NCBI RefSeq assembly: GCF_001552555.1 | Contig: NZ_BCRK01000003.1 | Coordinates: 1 to 64,000 of the forward strand | DNA: 64,000 nt | Direction: 5' to 3' | Source: Nocardiopsis trehalosi NBRC 14201 | GTDB taxonomy: Bacteria; Actinomycetota; Actinomycetes; Streptosporangiales; Streptosporangiaceae | Shown here: one piece after another, positions 26,859 to 35,535 of the stretch | Layout of the letters: the number at the start of each line of letters is the position of its first letter | Position numbering within the stretch: the stretch's first letter is position 1 | Notes under the pieces: generated by a model | What the model was told of the DNA's origin: nothing | Databases searched by the model: none | Seen by the model: the letters and a program-made list of their open reading frames with translations, nothing else | Position numbers and translations under genes: made by a program

Positions 26859-27782
26859 TCAGCCCGCCGCCACCGCCGCGCGCCCGGTGTGGGCCAGGAC
26901 CGCCTCCGCCAGCGGGGCGTGCGCCTCGGCCGGCAGCGTGTGCCCCATGCCCGGCACCTCCAGGTACTCCGCGCCGGGGATCTCGGCCGCGATCAGCCGC
27001 CCGTGCCCCGGCTTCACCGGTTCCTCGGACCCCTCCACGACCAGGGTCGGCGCGGTGATCCCGCCCAGCGCGTCCTCCGGTTCGAAGTGGGGGTGGCCGG
27101 CCGCAGCCCGCCGGTGGTTGGCCTCCGACCCCGGCACCCGGGCCCGGTCGTAGAGCCGCTCCTCCACCGCCCGCTGCGCGTCGGCGTCGAACGGCAGCGC
27201 CGGGCCGTGCAGCACCCGCGCCACCTCCACCTGGAAGTCGACGTACTCCGCGCGGGTGGCGGGCGGCGGTGCGGTGGCCGCCCGCTGGAACAGCTCGGTG
27301 AACGCGGCCTTCGGCGGCGGCAGCGCGCCCGCGTCCTGCGGTTCGCCCATCAGCGCCCGCAGCACCACCTCGCCCTCGCGGCGGCCCAGCGGCGACGCGC
27401 CGATGACCGTCAGCGTCGCCACCCGCTCGGGGCGGGTGACGGCGATCCACTGGCCGAGCAGGCCGCCCGCCGAGTGACCCACGATGTGCGCCGCGCCGAT
27501 CCCGAGGGCGTCGAGCAGGCCGATCGCGTCGTCGCGGATGTCGGTCCACGTGTAGGGGTGGGCGTCGAAGTCCACGGCGGTGGACCGCCCGGTGTCGCGG
27601 TGGTCGTAGCGGATGACCCGCCGCCCGCCCGCCGCCAGTCGGCCGACGAACGCGTCGGGCCACACGTGGCCCTGCGACATCGACCCCATGATGAGCAGGA
27701 CCGGCGGGCCGTCCGGGTCGCCGAACTCCTCGACCCACAGCTCCACGTCGCCGATTTCGACCGTTCTCCCCGTTGCCGTCAT
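26859..27782 (-). CDS. alpha/beta hydrolase
   Basis: 307 residues from ATG 27782, which has GGGAGG 8 nt upstream; the much longer ORF in this frame is a shadow of the LuxR gene. Oxyanion/HG-type segment LLIMGSMSQ, nucleophile Ser104 in GHSAGG, and His281 in GMGHT are present. The site where an Asp completes the triad reads GSEEP, with Glu254 where Asp is usual. The sequence resembles the esterase/TAP-like hydrolases of actinomycetes; substrate unknown. The LuxR gene upstream on the same strand ends in its own hairpin, so this gene probably has its own promoter (TAGGGG near 27820). Confidence 0.88.
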   Translation of the reverse strand: MTATGRTVEIGDVELWVEEFGDPDGPPVLLIMGSMSQGHVWPDAFVGRLAAGGRRVIRYDHRDTGRSTAVDFDAHPYTWTDIRDDAIGLLDALGIGAAHIVGHSAGGLLGQWIAVTRPERVATLTVIGASPLGRREGEVVLRALMGEPQDAGALPPPKAAFTELFQRAATAPPPATRAEYVDFQVEVARVLHGPALPFDADAQRAVEERLYDRARVPGSEANHRRAAAGHPHFEPEDALGGITAPTLVVEGSEEPVKPGHGRLIAAEIPGAEYLEVPGMGHTLPAEAHAPLAEAVLAHTGRAAVAAG

Positions 27783-27861
27783 GCGTGTGGCCTCCCGTTT
27801 CCCGTTCCGTCCTGCGATGCCCCTACTCTCCCGCGCCGGGCACGGGGCGGCATCCGTAGGA

Positions 27862-27886
27862 CCACGGGGGTCTACGGGGCCCGTGG
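27862..27886 (-). terminator. hairpin at the LuxR stop codon
   Basis: CCACGGG (27862-27868) pairs with CCCGTGG (27880-27886), 11-nt loop, overlapping the end of the LuxR gene. Confidence 0.45.
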
Positions 27887-30800
27887 TGCGGGCTCCGCCC
27901 CGGTACCGGCGGCGGACACCATGCGGGCGAGTTCGGTCCGCGTGGCCACCCCGAGCTTGGGATACGCCTTGTACAGGTGGTATTCGACGGTGCGCGGGCT
28001 GAGGAACAGCCGGGCGGCCACCTCCCGGTTGGACGCCCCCTCCGCGACCAGGCGGGCGATGCGCAGCTCCTGCGGGGTGAGCGCGTCGAGCGCGGCGGGC
28101 GCGGCCCGCTCCGGCGCCTCCCCGGCCGCGCGCAGCTCCGCCGCCGCCCGCCGCTCCCACGGGGCCATGCCGAGCCGGCCGAACGCCTCGGCGGCGGCCC
28201 GCAGGTGCGGCCGCGCCTCGGCGGCCCGGCGGGCGCGGCGCAGCCGCTCCCCGAGCAGCAGTCCGGTGCGGGCCCGGTCGACCTCGGCGCCGCCGTCGCC
28301 GGCGAGGAGGTCCAGCGCCTCCGCGTAGCGGTCGGCGGCGGCCGCGTCGTCCTCGGCGACCAGGCCGTGGCAGCGGGCGCGCATCGCGCGGGCGCGCGGG
28401 GTGGCGGCGCCCGCCGACCAGCCGTCCAGGAACGCGGCGGCGGCGCGGGCGGCCCCGTGGTCGCCCGCCGCCACCGCGGCCTCCACCCGGTCGGCGGTCG
28501 ACCCCCACACCGTGATGGGGTGCCCGGCGCCGGGGCCGGCCGCCGCGATCGCCGTCAGCCGCTCGTGGGCGGGGGCGAACCGGCCCAGGCCCAGGTCGAG
28601 CAGTGCCAGGGCGTAGGAGGCGATGGACGCGCGCAACCCCACCCGGTGCGGGATCGCGGTCGCCAGCGCCGCGTGGGCCCGCTCCCGGCACGCGTCCTCG
28701 CGGCCGCGCAGGGCGTCCACCATCGCCAGGTTGGCCAGGTGGGCGGCGGCGGAGTTGACGTATCCGGCCTCGCGGGCCAGCTCCAGGCCCTCCTCGGCGA
28801 CGGCGGCGCTCAGCGACAGCCGCCCGTTCATGCGCTCGCCGGTGGCGACCAGCTCCAGGACCGCGGGCAGGGTGCCCGACATGCCCGACATGCGGGCGAT
28901 CTGTCCCGCCCGTTCGACGTACACCGCCGCCGCGTCGGCCTCCCCGAGGTGGCTGGCCGCCGTCCCCGCCCACAGCAGCTCCGCCGCCCCGGCGCCGTCC
29001 GGCAGCGCCGCCAGCGCCCGGCGGACCCGGTCGGCGCCCCGCTCCGGAGCGCCGCCGCGCAGCTCACCGATGCCGGCGAGCACCTCCCGCAGGTAGGCGG
29101 TCGACGGGTCGGCCGGGGCGGGCAGGCCGGCCGCGCGGCGGCCGAGGTCGACCGTCGCGGCGAGGTCGCCGACGTGCGAGGCGGCCTCCGCCGCGTCGGC
29201 GAGCAGCGCCAGCGCACGTTCGGGGTCGCCGCCCTCGGCGGCCCGTTCGGCGGCGGCGCCGAAGACGCGCAGCGCCTCGGCGGCGTCGCCGGAGTGCACC
29301 TCGAACCGGCCGTGCAGCCGGTCCAGGTCGGCGCGCAGCCTGGGGTCGCGGGCGTCGGCGCGGGCCGCCGCGAGCCGGCCGCGCGCCAGGCCGGGGCGGC
29401 CGCCGAGCCAGGCGGTGCGGGCGGCCTCGGCCGACCTGCGGGCGCGCTCCTCGGGGTCGGGGGTCAGGTCGGCGGCGCGGGCGAAGGCGTCGGCGGCGTC
29501 GGCGAAGCCGCCCCGGTCCCGGTCGCGGGCGGCGGCCGCGGCGAGCGCCGTCGCGGTGCCGGCGTCGGGGGCGGTCGCGGCGGCGGCGCGGTGCCGGGCG
29601 GCGCGGTCGGGGTCGCCCGCCGCGTCGAAGGCGTCGGCGAGCGCGGTGTGGGCCCGCCGCCGCAGCACGGGGCCGGCGGCCGTGGACACGGCCGAGCGCA
29701 CGAGCGGGTGGCGGAAGCGGAGCGCGGCGCCGTCGGTGGCGACCAGCCCGGCCGCCTCGGCCGCGTCGAGGGCGTCGGGGCCGGCGCCCAGCCGCCGGGC
29801 GGCGTCGCGGACCGGCCCGGGGGCGCCGCCGCCCAGGGCGGCGGCGAGGAGCGCGCGCCGGGTGGGGTCGGGCAGCCGCGCCACCGCCGCGCCGAACAGG
29901 TCGTCGGCGGCCGTTCCCCCGGGCAGCGGGTCGGGCAGCGGGGCGGCGCCGGTGAGCTGGTCGGCGGTGAGCAGGTCCGCGGCCTCGCCCACGGCGAGGG
30001 GGTTGCCGCCGGTCAGTTCGGCGACGCGGGCGGCCACCCGGGGGTCCGGCGGGACGGCGGCGCGGTCGGCGAGGACGGCGGCCGCCGCCGCGGTGTCGAG
30101 GCGGGGGACGGCGAGGTCGGGCAGGCCGCGCAGCAGGTGCCGGGCGTCGGGGGTGTCGCGGACGGCCACCAGCAGGCCGACGCCCTCGCCGGAGAGGCGG
30201 CGCGCGGTGAACAGGAGCGCGTCGGTGGAGGCGCGGTCGCACCACTGGACGTCGTCGACGAGGCAGAGGACCCCGCTGTCGGCGGCGGCCTCGGTCAGCA
30301 GCGAGAGCACCCCGGCGGAGACGAGGAAGCGGTCGTCCGTGCGGGCCTCGGCCAGGCCGAGCGCCCCGCGCACGGCGTCGCGCTGTCCAGCGGGCAGCGC
30401 GTCGGCCAGGTGGGCGACCGGCCGCAGCAACTGGTGGAGCGCCGAGAACGCCAGCCCGGATTCGGCCTCGACCCCGGAGGCCCGCAACACCCGCACCGCC
30501 CCACCGCCTCCACGCCCACGGCCGCCGGGACCGTCGGCCGGCCCTGCGCCGAGGGCGCCGCCCGGTCGAGCGTCGGGGGCGCTCACCGGGCCGGGCGCCG
30601 TGCGCCGGCCCTGGCCGCCGGTGGCGGCGGCGCGCGTGGAGCGCTCGGCGCCGTCGTCGGCCGCACGGCCGTCCGTGCGGCCGGGACCGGCGGCACCGGC
30701 CGCGCCCGTATCGGCGGCGCCCGGACCCCCACCCGGTTCACCGGGTCCGGCCGCCAGTTCGGCGGCGTGGTCGAGCAGCGCCGACTTCCCGGCACCGGGG

Positions 30801-30943
30801 TCGCCGCGCAGCACCAGTACCCGCCCGGCCCCGCCGCGCACCCCGTCGACCAGCTCGCGGACGGCCGCACACTCGGCCGTCCGTCCCCGCAGCTCCGTCA
30901 TCTCCCTCGGCGCCGGCCCCGCACCGTCGCCGCCCCCTCTCAT
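27872..30943 (-). CDS. large LuxR-type (LAL) transcriptional regulator
   Basis: 1,023 residues. N-terminal AAA/STAND ATPase with Walker A GDPGAGKS (47-54) and CLVDDVQWCD as Walker B; helical TPR-like middle; C-terminal LuxR helix-turn-helix (LTPQELRIARLVAEGASNRE onwards, last ~60 residues). Length and order match the LAL family, which activates metabolism or antibiotic genes on ligand binding. Residues ~65-150 are a Gly/Ala/Pro-rich insertion just after Walker A. ATG 30943 is preceded at 8 nt by TACAGT, so the mRNA is probably leaderless; an internal Met15 is the alternative start. Confidence 0.9.
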   Translation of the reverse strand: MRGGGDGAGPAPREMTELRGRTAECAAVRELVDGVRGGAGRVLVLRGDPGAGKSALLDHAAELAAGPGEPGGGPGAADTGAAGAAGPGRTDGRAADDGAERSTRAAATGGQGRRTAPGPVSAPDARPGGALGAGPADGPGGRGRGGGGAVRVLRASGVEAESGLAFSALHQLLRPVAHLADALPAGQRDAVRGALGLAEARTDDRFLVSAGVLSLLTEAAADSGVLCLVDDVQWCDRASTDALLFTARRLSGEGVGLLVAVRDTPDARHLLRGLPDLAVPRLDTAAAAAVLADRAAVPPDPRVAARVAELTGGNPLAVGEAADLLTADQLTGAAPLPDPLPGGTAADDLFGAAVARLPDPTRRALLAAALGGGAPGPVRDAARRLGAGPDALDAAEAAGLVATDGAALRFRHPLVRSAVSTAAGPVLRRRAHTALADAFDAAGDPDRAARHRAAAATAPDAGTATALAAAAARDRDRGGFADAADAFARAADLTPDPEERARRSAEAARTAWLGGRPGLARGRLAAARADARDPRLRADLDRLHGRFEVHSGDAAEALRVFGAAAERAAEGGDPERALALLADAAEAASHVGDLAATVDLGRRAAGLPAPADPSTAYLREVLAGIGELRGGAPERGADRVRRALAALPDGAGAAELLWAGTAASHLGEADAAAVYVERAGQIARMSGMSGTLPAVLELVATGERMNGRLSLSAAVAEEGLELAREAGYVNSAAAHLANLAMVDALRGREDACRERAHAALATAIPHRVGLRASIASYALALLDLGLGRFAPAHERLTAIAAAGPGAGHPITVWGSTADRVEAAVAAGDHGAARAAAAFLDGWSAGAATPRARAMRARCHGLVAEDDAAAADRYAEALDLLAGDGGAEVDRARTGLLLGERLRRARRAAEARPHLRAAAEAFGRLGMAPWERRAAAELRAAGEAPERAAPAALDALTPQELRIARLVAEGASNREVAARLFLSPRTVEYHLYKAYPKLGVATRTELARMVSAAGTGAEPAPRAP

Positions 30944-30951
30944 CCGCCCGG

Positions 30952-30957
30952 ACTGTA
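30952..30957 (-). promoter_or_regulatory. -10 element TACAGT for leaderless LAL gene
   Basis: Reads TACAGT on the minus strand, 8 nt before the ATG at 30943. Confidence 0.45.
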
Positions 30958-31018
30958 CCGCCCACCGGGCCGCCCGCGCGCAGGCGCCCCGCCGAACGGC
31001 TCCGGCGATCGGACCCGG

Positions 31019-31954
31019 TCAGGCCTCGGGTGAGCGGAGGGGGTCCAGCACCGACATGAAGTTGTCGCCGCCGTGGCCCCGGGCGGCGGCGCGGGCCGCC
31101 AGGTCGGCGAGGGCGCGCGGCAGGGAGGAGTCGATGCCGCGCTCGTCGCCGGCGCCGATCACGTGCTCCAGCGCCGTCCGGTTCATCTCCAGCGTGCCCT
31201 GCGCTCCGGGGAAGCGCCCGCGGTCCACATCGGGGGCGGCGGCGGTGATGATCGGGTGTACGACGGACGGCAGGAACCAGCCGACGGCGAGGTCCGCGAA
31301 CTCCTCGACGCGGACCCCCGCCGTCCCGGTCAGCGCGGCGGCGTGCAGGAAGCCGGTCACCGTGGCGTACATCAGGCCCAGCAGCGCCGTGTTCTGCAGG
31401 ACGGCCAGCCCCGGGTCGGCCCCCAGGTGGCGGGGGCCGCCGAGGGCGTCGAGCACCTCACGGTGGGCGTCGAAGACGGCGCCGGGCCCGCTGTAGAGGA
31501 CGACGGAGTCCGGGCCGCCGATGACGTGCGGCGGCACCATGATCGCCCCGTCCAGGTACGCCGCCCCCCGCGCGGTCGCGTCGGCGGACGCGGCCGCCGC
31601 CTCGGCCGGGGTCCCGGAGGCCAGGTTGACCAGGGTCCGGCCGCCGAGGTCGACGCCGGAGAGCACCGACGCGAGGGCCGCGTAGTCGGCGAGGGCGACG
31701 ACGGCGACCGGGCTCGCGGCCAGGGCGGCGGCCGCCGTCGGCGCCGTCCGGGCACCTCGGGCGGCGACGTCCGCGGCCTTCGCCGCGGTCCGGTTCCACA
31801 CGGTCACGGGATGGCCCGCGCGCAGCAGCGCGTCGGTGAGGGCGGTGCCGATGGGGCCGAGGCCCAGGACGGTGACGGGTTCACGATCGGCGGCGGGGGC
31901 GGGGGCGGGGGCGGGGGAGGGCGCGGCGGAGGCGCCGGCGAACGGGGCGGTCAT
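31019..31954 (-). CDS. imine-reductase-like NAD(P)-dependent oxidoreductase
   Basis: 311 residues. After a disordered Ala/Pro start, the Rossmann fold begins with VTVLGLGPIGTALTDALLRA and VTVWNRT; NLASGTPAEA and a helical C-terminal half (dimer domain) follow. This is the beta-hydroxyacid dehydrogenase/imine reductase (IRED) superfamily; the WNRT motif indicates NADPH preference. It is divergent from a MerR gene with a palindrome in a 20-bp promoter spacer, so it is probably MerR-controlled. Substrate not predictable. Confidence 0.82.
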   Translation of the reverse strand: MTAPFAGASAAPSPAPAPAPAADREPVTVLGLGPIGTALTDALLRAGHPVTVWNRTAAKAADVAARGARTAPTAAAALAASPVAVVALADYAALASVLSGVDLGGRTLVNLASGTPAEAAAASADATARGAAYLDGAIMVPPHVIGGPDSVVLYSGPGAVFDAHREVLDALGGPRHLGADPGLAVLQNTALLGLMYATVTGFLHAAALTGTAGVRVEEFADLAVGWFLPSVVHPIITAAAPDVDRGRFPGAQGTLEMNRTALEHVIGAGDERGIDSSLPRALADLAARAAARGHGGDNFMSVLDPLRSPEA

Positions 31955-31960
31955 GCCGCG

Positions 31961-32008
31961 ACGCTACGGTCTCACATCGATGTGAGGGTCAAGCCGTATC
32001 CTGTGACC
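31961..32008. promoter_or_regulatory. MerR-type bidirectional promoter and operator
   Basis: Minus strand: -35 TTGACC (31992-31987), 20-bp spacer, -10 TAGCGT (31966-31961), then 6 nt to the ATG at 31954. The spacer holds the perfect 16-bp palindrome CTCACATCGATGTGAG (31971-31986). Plus strand: TATCCT (31997-32002) is 6 nt before the merR ATG. Long spacers with a central dyad are the hallmark of MerR activation. Confidence 0.75.
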
Positions 32009-32404
32009 ATGGTCCGCATGGGTATCGGTGAACTGTCGCGCCGCTCCGGGGTCAGCCCGCGGCTGCTGCGCTACTACGAGGAGCAGGGCCTGCTCGCGCC
32101 GGAGCGGCTCGCGAGCGGGTACCGCGCCTACACGGAGGACGACGTCGACACGGTCCGGCGCATCCGGATGCTGCTCGCCGCCGGCCTGAACACGGCCACC
32201 ATCGCCGGGGTGCTGCCGTGTGTGACCGACACGGACGGCGCGCTCGCCCCCGGGTGCGCGGGGGTGGCCGACGACCTGCGGCGCGAACGCGCCCGGCTCG
32301 ACCGGGCCGTGGCCGACCTGCTGGCGGCCCGCGACACCCTCGACGGCATCCTCACCGGCGCCCCCGCCGGCGAGGCGGCGCGCCCTTCTCCCGTCGACGC
32401 CTGA
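32009..32404 (+). CDS. MerR family transcriptional regulator (1)
   Basis: 131 residues. N-terminal MerR helix-turn-helix (GIGELSRRSGVSPRLLRYYE), then the wing and a coiled helix. PCVTDTDGALAPGCAGV provides two Cys (in PCVTD and PGCAG) in the region where some MerR proteins bind metal or redox ligands, though there is no full metal motif. Likely regulates itself and the divergent reductase. Leaderless start. Confidence 0.92.
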   Translation: MVRMGIGELSRRSGVSPRLLRYYEEQGLLAPERLASGYRAYTEDDVDTVRRIRMLLAAGLNTATIAGVLPCVTDTDGALAPGCAGVADDLRRERARLDRAVADLLAARDTLDGILTGAPAGEAARPSPVDA

Positions 32405-32418
32405 CCGACGCCCGGCAG

Positions 32419-32458
32419 CGGGGCCGGACCGGCCCCGGCCGACGGGGCCGGGGGCCGG
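32419..32458. terminator. overlapping GC hairpins between merR and carbonic anhydrase
   Basis: GGGGCCGG/CCGGCCCC (32419-32436) and a competing CCGGCCCC/GGGGCCGG pair follow in the 60-bp convergent gap. Confidence 0.5.
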
Positions 32459-32465
32459 GCGGGGG

Positions 32466-32966
32466 TCAGTCGTCCTCGTCCTTGACCTCGTGGAGGCGGC
32501 CGGTGCGGACGTCGAACACGAACGCCCGGATGTCGTCGTCGTGCGGAATCGCCGGGTCGAGGCGGATGCGGCGCACACACTGCCGCACCTCCGCGTAGGG
32601 GTCGGGGAAGGTCTCGGCGGCCCAGTCGGGGCGCACGCCGGTCTCCTCCTGGATGCGCCGCTTGAACTCGGTCTCGTCGAACGTGGTCATCCCGCACTCG
32701 GTGTGGTGGATGAGGATGATCCGGTTCGTCCCGAGTTCGCGCTGGCTGACCGCGAGGCTGCGCCGGGTGTCGGCGGTGACCGTGCCGCCCGCGTTGCGCA
32801 TGATGTGCGCGTCCCCCTCCTTCAGCCCCAGCAGCGCGTAGGGGTTGAGGCGGGCGTCCATGCACGCGACGACGGCGAGCCGCTGGGCGGGGCGGCCGGA
32901 CTCTCGGGGTTCGAAGGTGCGCGCGTACTCCTCGGCGCGGGCCAGGACGCCGTCCGTGTCGGTCAT
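32466..32966 (-). CDS. beta-class carbonic anhydrase
   Basis: 166 residues, the size of mycobacterial Rv1284-type enzymes. Zinc ligands Cys35 (ACMDARLNP), His88 and Cys91 (HHTECGM) and the Asp37/Arg39 dyad are present. It interconverts CO2 and bicarbonate in the cytoplasm. GAGGAG lies just upstream of the ATG. Convergent with the MerR gene. Confidence 0.93.
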   Translation of the reverse strand: MTDTDGVLARAEEYARTFEPRESGRPAQRLAVVACMDARLNPYALLGLKEGDAHIMRNAGGTVTADTRRSLAVSQRELGTNRIILIHHTECGMTTFDETEFKRRIQEETGVRPDWAAETFPDPYAEVRQCVRRIRLDPAIPHDDDIRAFVFDVRTGRLHEVKDEDD

Positions 32967-33181
32967 GGGTTCTCCTCGTCGGGCGCCGCGCTGCCGTCGG
33001 CGCGCGGCGGGTAGGTCGGACGGCGGAATTCTACGGGGGCCGGCCTCCCACGGCGGGAGAAGGGCACGTGGCGTGCGGCGGCGCCGAGGGTGGTCACGGC
33101 AGGACCAGGCTGGGCGCCGACCCGGCCGTCCGCCGCGCGGGAGAATGCCTCCGCTCCCCGTTCCCCCTGTGAAGGACCGCG

Positions 33182-33667
33182 ATGTACCGACGCCGCCTCG
33201 TGCCGCTGTGCACCGCCGTCGCGGCCCTGGCCGCCGCCACCGCGTGCGGCGGCGACGCCCCGGGGACCGCGCCGCAGACCGAGTCCACGGCGTCGGCGCC
33301 CTCGCCGAGCCCGTCCCCGGACCCGTCCGCCCCGCCCGCCGACGCCGACCCGGCACCGCCGGGGTCCGAGCGGTCCCCCGATGCCCTCGCCGACCATCCG
33401 CTCGCGGGCTCCTGGGAGGGGCCCGTCAACAGCGACGGTTCCGTGCCCGAGATCACCGTGGCGCCCGTCGGCACCGCCGAGCTGCTGTCGAGCGGGCACA
33501 CCTGCCAGGGCCGCACCGAGCCGCTGGGCGGCGAGTACCGCATCGAGTTCGGCCGGTGCGTCGTCCCGCTCCCGCCGGGCCGGGAGCGCCTGGTCGAGGG
33601 CGGTGACACCATGGAGATCGTGATCGACGGCGTGTCCGAGGAGTGGGTGCGCGTCGACGGCCCGTGA
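33182..33667 (+). CDS. lipoprotein of unknown function
   Basis: 161 residues. Lipobox ATAC at Cys22 after a standard signal sequence gives a lipid-anchored surface protein. A Pro/Ser/Ala/Asp linker (25-70) leads to a ~90-residue beta-rich domain (LAGSWEGPVNSDG to WVRVDG) with two Cys (TCQGR and RCVVPL) that may pair. Family not recognised. GAAGGA is upstream of the ATG. Confidence 0.8.
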   Translation: MYRRRLVPLCTAVAALAAATACGGDAPGTAPQTESTASAPSPSPSPDPSAPPADADPAPPGSERSPDALADHPLAGSWEGPVNSDGSVPEITVAPVGTAELLSSGHTCQGRTEPLGGEYRIEFGRCVVPLPPGRERLVEGGDTMEIVIDGVSEEWVRVDGP

Positions 33668-33718
33668 GCCGCCCCGGCCGTGCCCGTCGCCACCGCTCCG
33701 GCCCAGCCGTCTCCGGCC

Positions 33719-34168
33719 CTACCGCTCCCGGGCCCCGCTGACAGTGGATACCGGCGCCTCCGGGTCCGTCCCGTCGCCGGGTGGGGGAACCGCCGGGACC
33801 GGGGCGGGCGCCCCGGCGCGGACGGTGGCGAGGTAGTCCGCGACCGCGTCGCGGTTGCGGGTGAGGCAGGAGATCCGGTCGTCCATGCGGGCGAGTTCGT
33901 GTTCGAGCGTGGCCAGCATCTCCGGCGTGGGGTCGGGGAAGTGGATCGTGCACGGCCGGTCCAGGCAGGGCAGGACCAGCCGGATGAGCCGGGTGGGCAG
34001 GCCCGAGTCGAGCAGCCCGCGGATCTGCCGCACCCGGTCGACCAGCCGCTCGTCGTAGTCGCGGTACCCGTTGGGCAGGCGGTCGGGGGCGATCAGCCCC
34101 TGCTCCTCGTAGTACCGCAGCAGCCGCCGCGGCGTCCCCGTCCGCTCCGACAGCTCCCCGATGCGCAT
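33719..34168 (-). CDS. MerR family transcriptional regulator (2)
   Basis: 149 residues from ATG 34168, with GGGAGG 8 nt upstream. MerR helix-turn-helix MRIGELSERTGTPRRLLRYY, then a helical dimerisation part and a Pro-rich tail. LPCLDRPCTIHFPDP matches the Cys-containing loop of the first MerR, so the two are of one subfamily. Divergent from the MFS exporter and probably its regulator. Confidence 0.92.
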   Translation of the reverse strand: MRIGELSERTGTPRRLLRYYEEQGLIAPDRLPNGYRDYDERLVDRVRQIRGLLDSGLPTRLIRLVLPCLDRPCTIHFPDPTPEMLATLEHELARMDDRISCLTRNRDAVADYLATVRAGAPAPVPAVPPPGDGTDPEAPVSTVSGARER

Positions 34169-34193
34169 GTGACCGGCCTCCCACTCCACCGCA

Positions 34194-34232
34194 TTGACCT
34201 TCACATCAATGGCAGGGTCTGAGCATACGGGC
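34194..34232 (+). promoter_or_regulatory. MerR-type promoter of the MFS gene
   Basis: -35 TTGACC (34194-34199), 20-bp spacer, weak -10 TGAGCA (34220-34225), 7 nt to ATG. The spacer starts TTCACATCAATG, closely matching the CTCACATCGATG of the other MerR promoter. On the minus strand TATGCT (34227-34222) can serve the merR gene. Confidence 0.6.
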
Positions 34233-35477
34233 ATGAGCGACGCCCCTCCCCGCACCGTCCACCCCGTCCACCCCGCCCGTCTCGCCCGTCTCGCCGAGGG
34301 CGGCGGCACCGGCCGCCTCCCCCTCGCCGCCCTGCTGGCGCTGTCCACCACCGTCTTCGCCACCAGCCTCACCGAGACCCTGCCCGCCGGGGTGCTGCCC
34401 GCCATGGCCGGCGACCTCGGCGTCGGCACCTCCACCATGGGCCAGTCCGTCACCGTCTACGCCCTCGGCACCGCCCTGACCGCGATCCCGCTCGCCGCCG
34501 CCACCGCGGCCTGGCGCCGCCGCCGCCTCCTGCTGGCGGCGGTGGTCGCGTTCGCCGTCGCCAACACCGTCACGGCCGTGTCCGCCGACATCACCCTCAC
34601 CCTGGTGGCCCGGTTCGCCGCCGGGATGGCCGCCGGCCTGGCGTGGGCGCTGCTCGCCGGGTACGCCCGGGGACTTGCCCCCGCGCATCTGCGCGGGCGG
34701 GCGGTCGCCATCGCCATGGCCGGGGTACCGGTGGCCCTGTCCCTGGGGGTGCCCGCCGGGACCCTGCTCGGCGGGGTGCTCGGCTGGCGCTGGGCGTTCG
34801 GCCTGATGACCGTGCTCACCGTGGTCCTCGTCGGCTGGATCGCCCTCGCGGTCCCGGACCGGCCGGGCACGGGACGCGCCGCCCGCCCCGCCGTCCGGGC
34901 GACCCTGGCGGTGCCGGGGGTGGCCCCGGTGCTCGCCGTGACCCTCGTGTTCGTGCTCGCGCACACGGTCCTCTACACCTACGTCGCCGTGTTCCTCGGC
35001 CGCGTCGGCATGGCCGGGCAGGTCGACCGGGTGCTGCTCGTGTTCGGCGTGGCGTCGCTGGTCAGCGTGGCGGTCGTGGGCGCCCGGGTCGACCGGCGGC
35101 CGCGCGCGCTCACCATCGCCGCCACCCTGCTCGTGGCGGCGGGCGCCGCCGCGCTCGCGGCGCCGGCGCTCGGCCCCGCCGGGGTCTACGCGGCGGCGGC
35201 GCTGTGGGGCCTCGGCTGGGGCGGCGCCCCCACGCTGCTGCAGACGGCGGTCGGCGACGCGGGCGGCCGCGCGGCCGACACCGCCCAGGCGATGCTCGTC
35301 AGCCTGTGGAACGCGGCCATGGCGGGCGGCGGGGTGGTCGGCGGGCTGCTGCTCGACCGGTTCGGCGCTGCGGCCCTGCCGTGGACGGTGCTCGCGCTGG
35401 TGCTGCCGTCGGCGGCCGTGGTGGTGGCCGCGCGCCGCAACGGGTTCCCCGCCGCGCGGGCGGCGTCCGACGGGTGA
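34233..35477 (+). CDS. MFS drug/metabolite exporter
   Basis: 414 residues with about 12 membrane helices, of the DHA1 (12-helix, AraJ/Cmr-like) type. The ETLPAGVLPAMAGDLGV helix 1-2 region and AYARGLAPAHLRGRAVAIA loop are typical. ATG 34233 is chosen since longer forms start inside the promoter. Probably a proton-driven efflux pump switched on by the adjacent MerR protein. Confidence 0.9.
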   Translation: MSDAPPRTVHPVHPARLARLAEGGGTGRLPLAALLALSTTVFATSLTETLPAGVLPAMAGDLGVGTSTMGQSVTVYALGTALTAIPLAAATAAWRRRRLLLAAVVAFAVANTVTAVSADITLTLVARFAAGMAAGLAWALLAGYARGLAPAHLRGRAVAIAMAGVPVALSLGVPAGTLLGGVLGWRWAFGLMTVLTVVLVGWIALAVPDRPGTGRAARPAVRATLAVPGVAPVLAVTLVFVLAHTVLYTYVAVFLGRVGMAGQVDRVLLVFGVASLVSVAVVGARVDRRPRALTIAATLLVAAGAAALAAPALGPAGVYAAAALWGLGWGGAPTLLQTAVGDAGGRAADTAQAMLVSLWNAAMAGGGVVGGLLLDRFGAAALPWTVLALVLPSAAVVVAARRNGFPAARAASDG

Positions 35478-35498
35478 CCCCCGCCCGCCGCCCGGGCG

Positions 35499-35531
35499 GC
35501 CGGGGGCCGGGCGTGTCGCCCGGCCCCCGGC
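35499..35531. terminator. 15-bp-stem hairpin between convergent genes
   Basis: Perfect stem 35499-35513 / 35517-35531, loop TGT, between the MFS gene and sdhB. Confidence 0.8.
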
Positions 35532-35535
35532 GGGG

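Noticed and set aside
27783-28973. Upstream extension of the hydrolase ORF to 704 residues
   Set aside because: It runs antiparallel in frame space through the LuxR helix-turn-helix gene, lacks domain features, and a GGAGG-type site marks the ATG at 27782.
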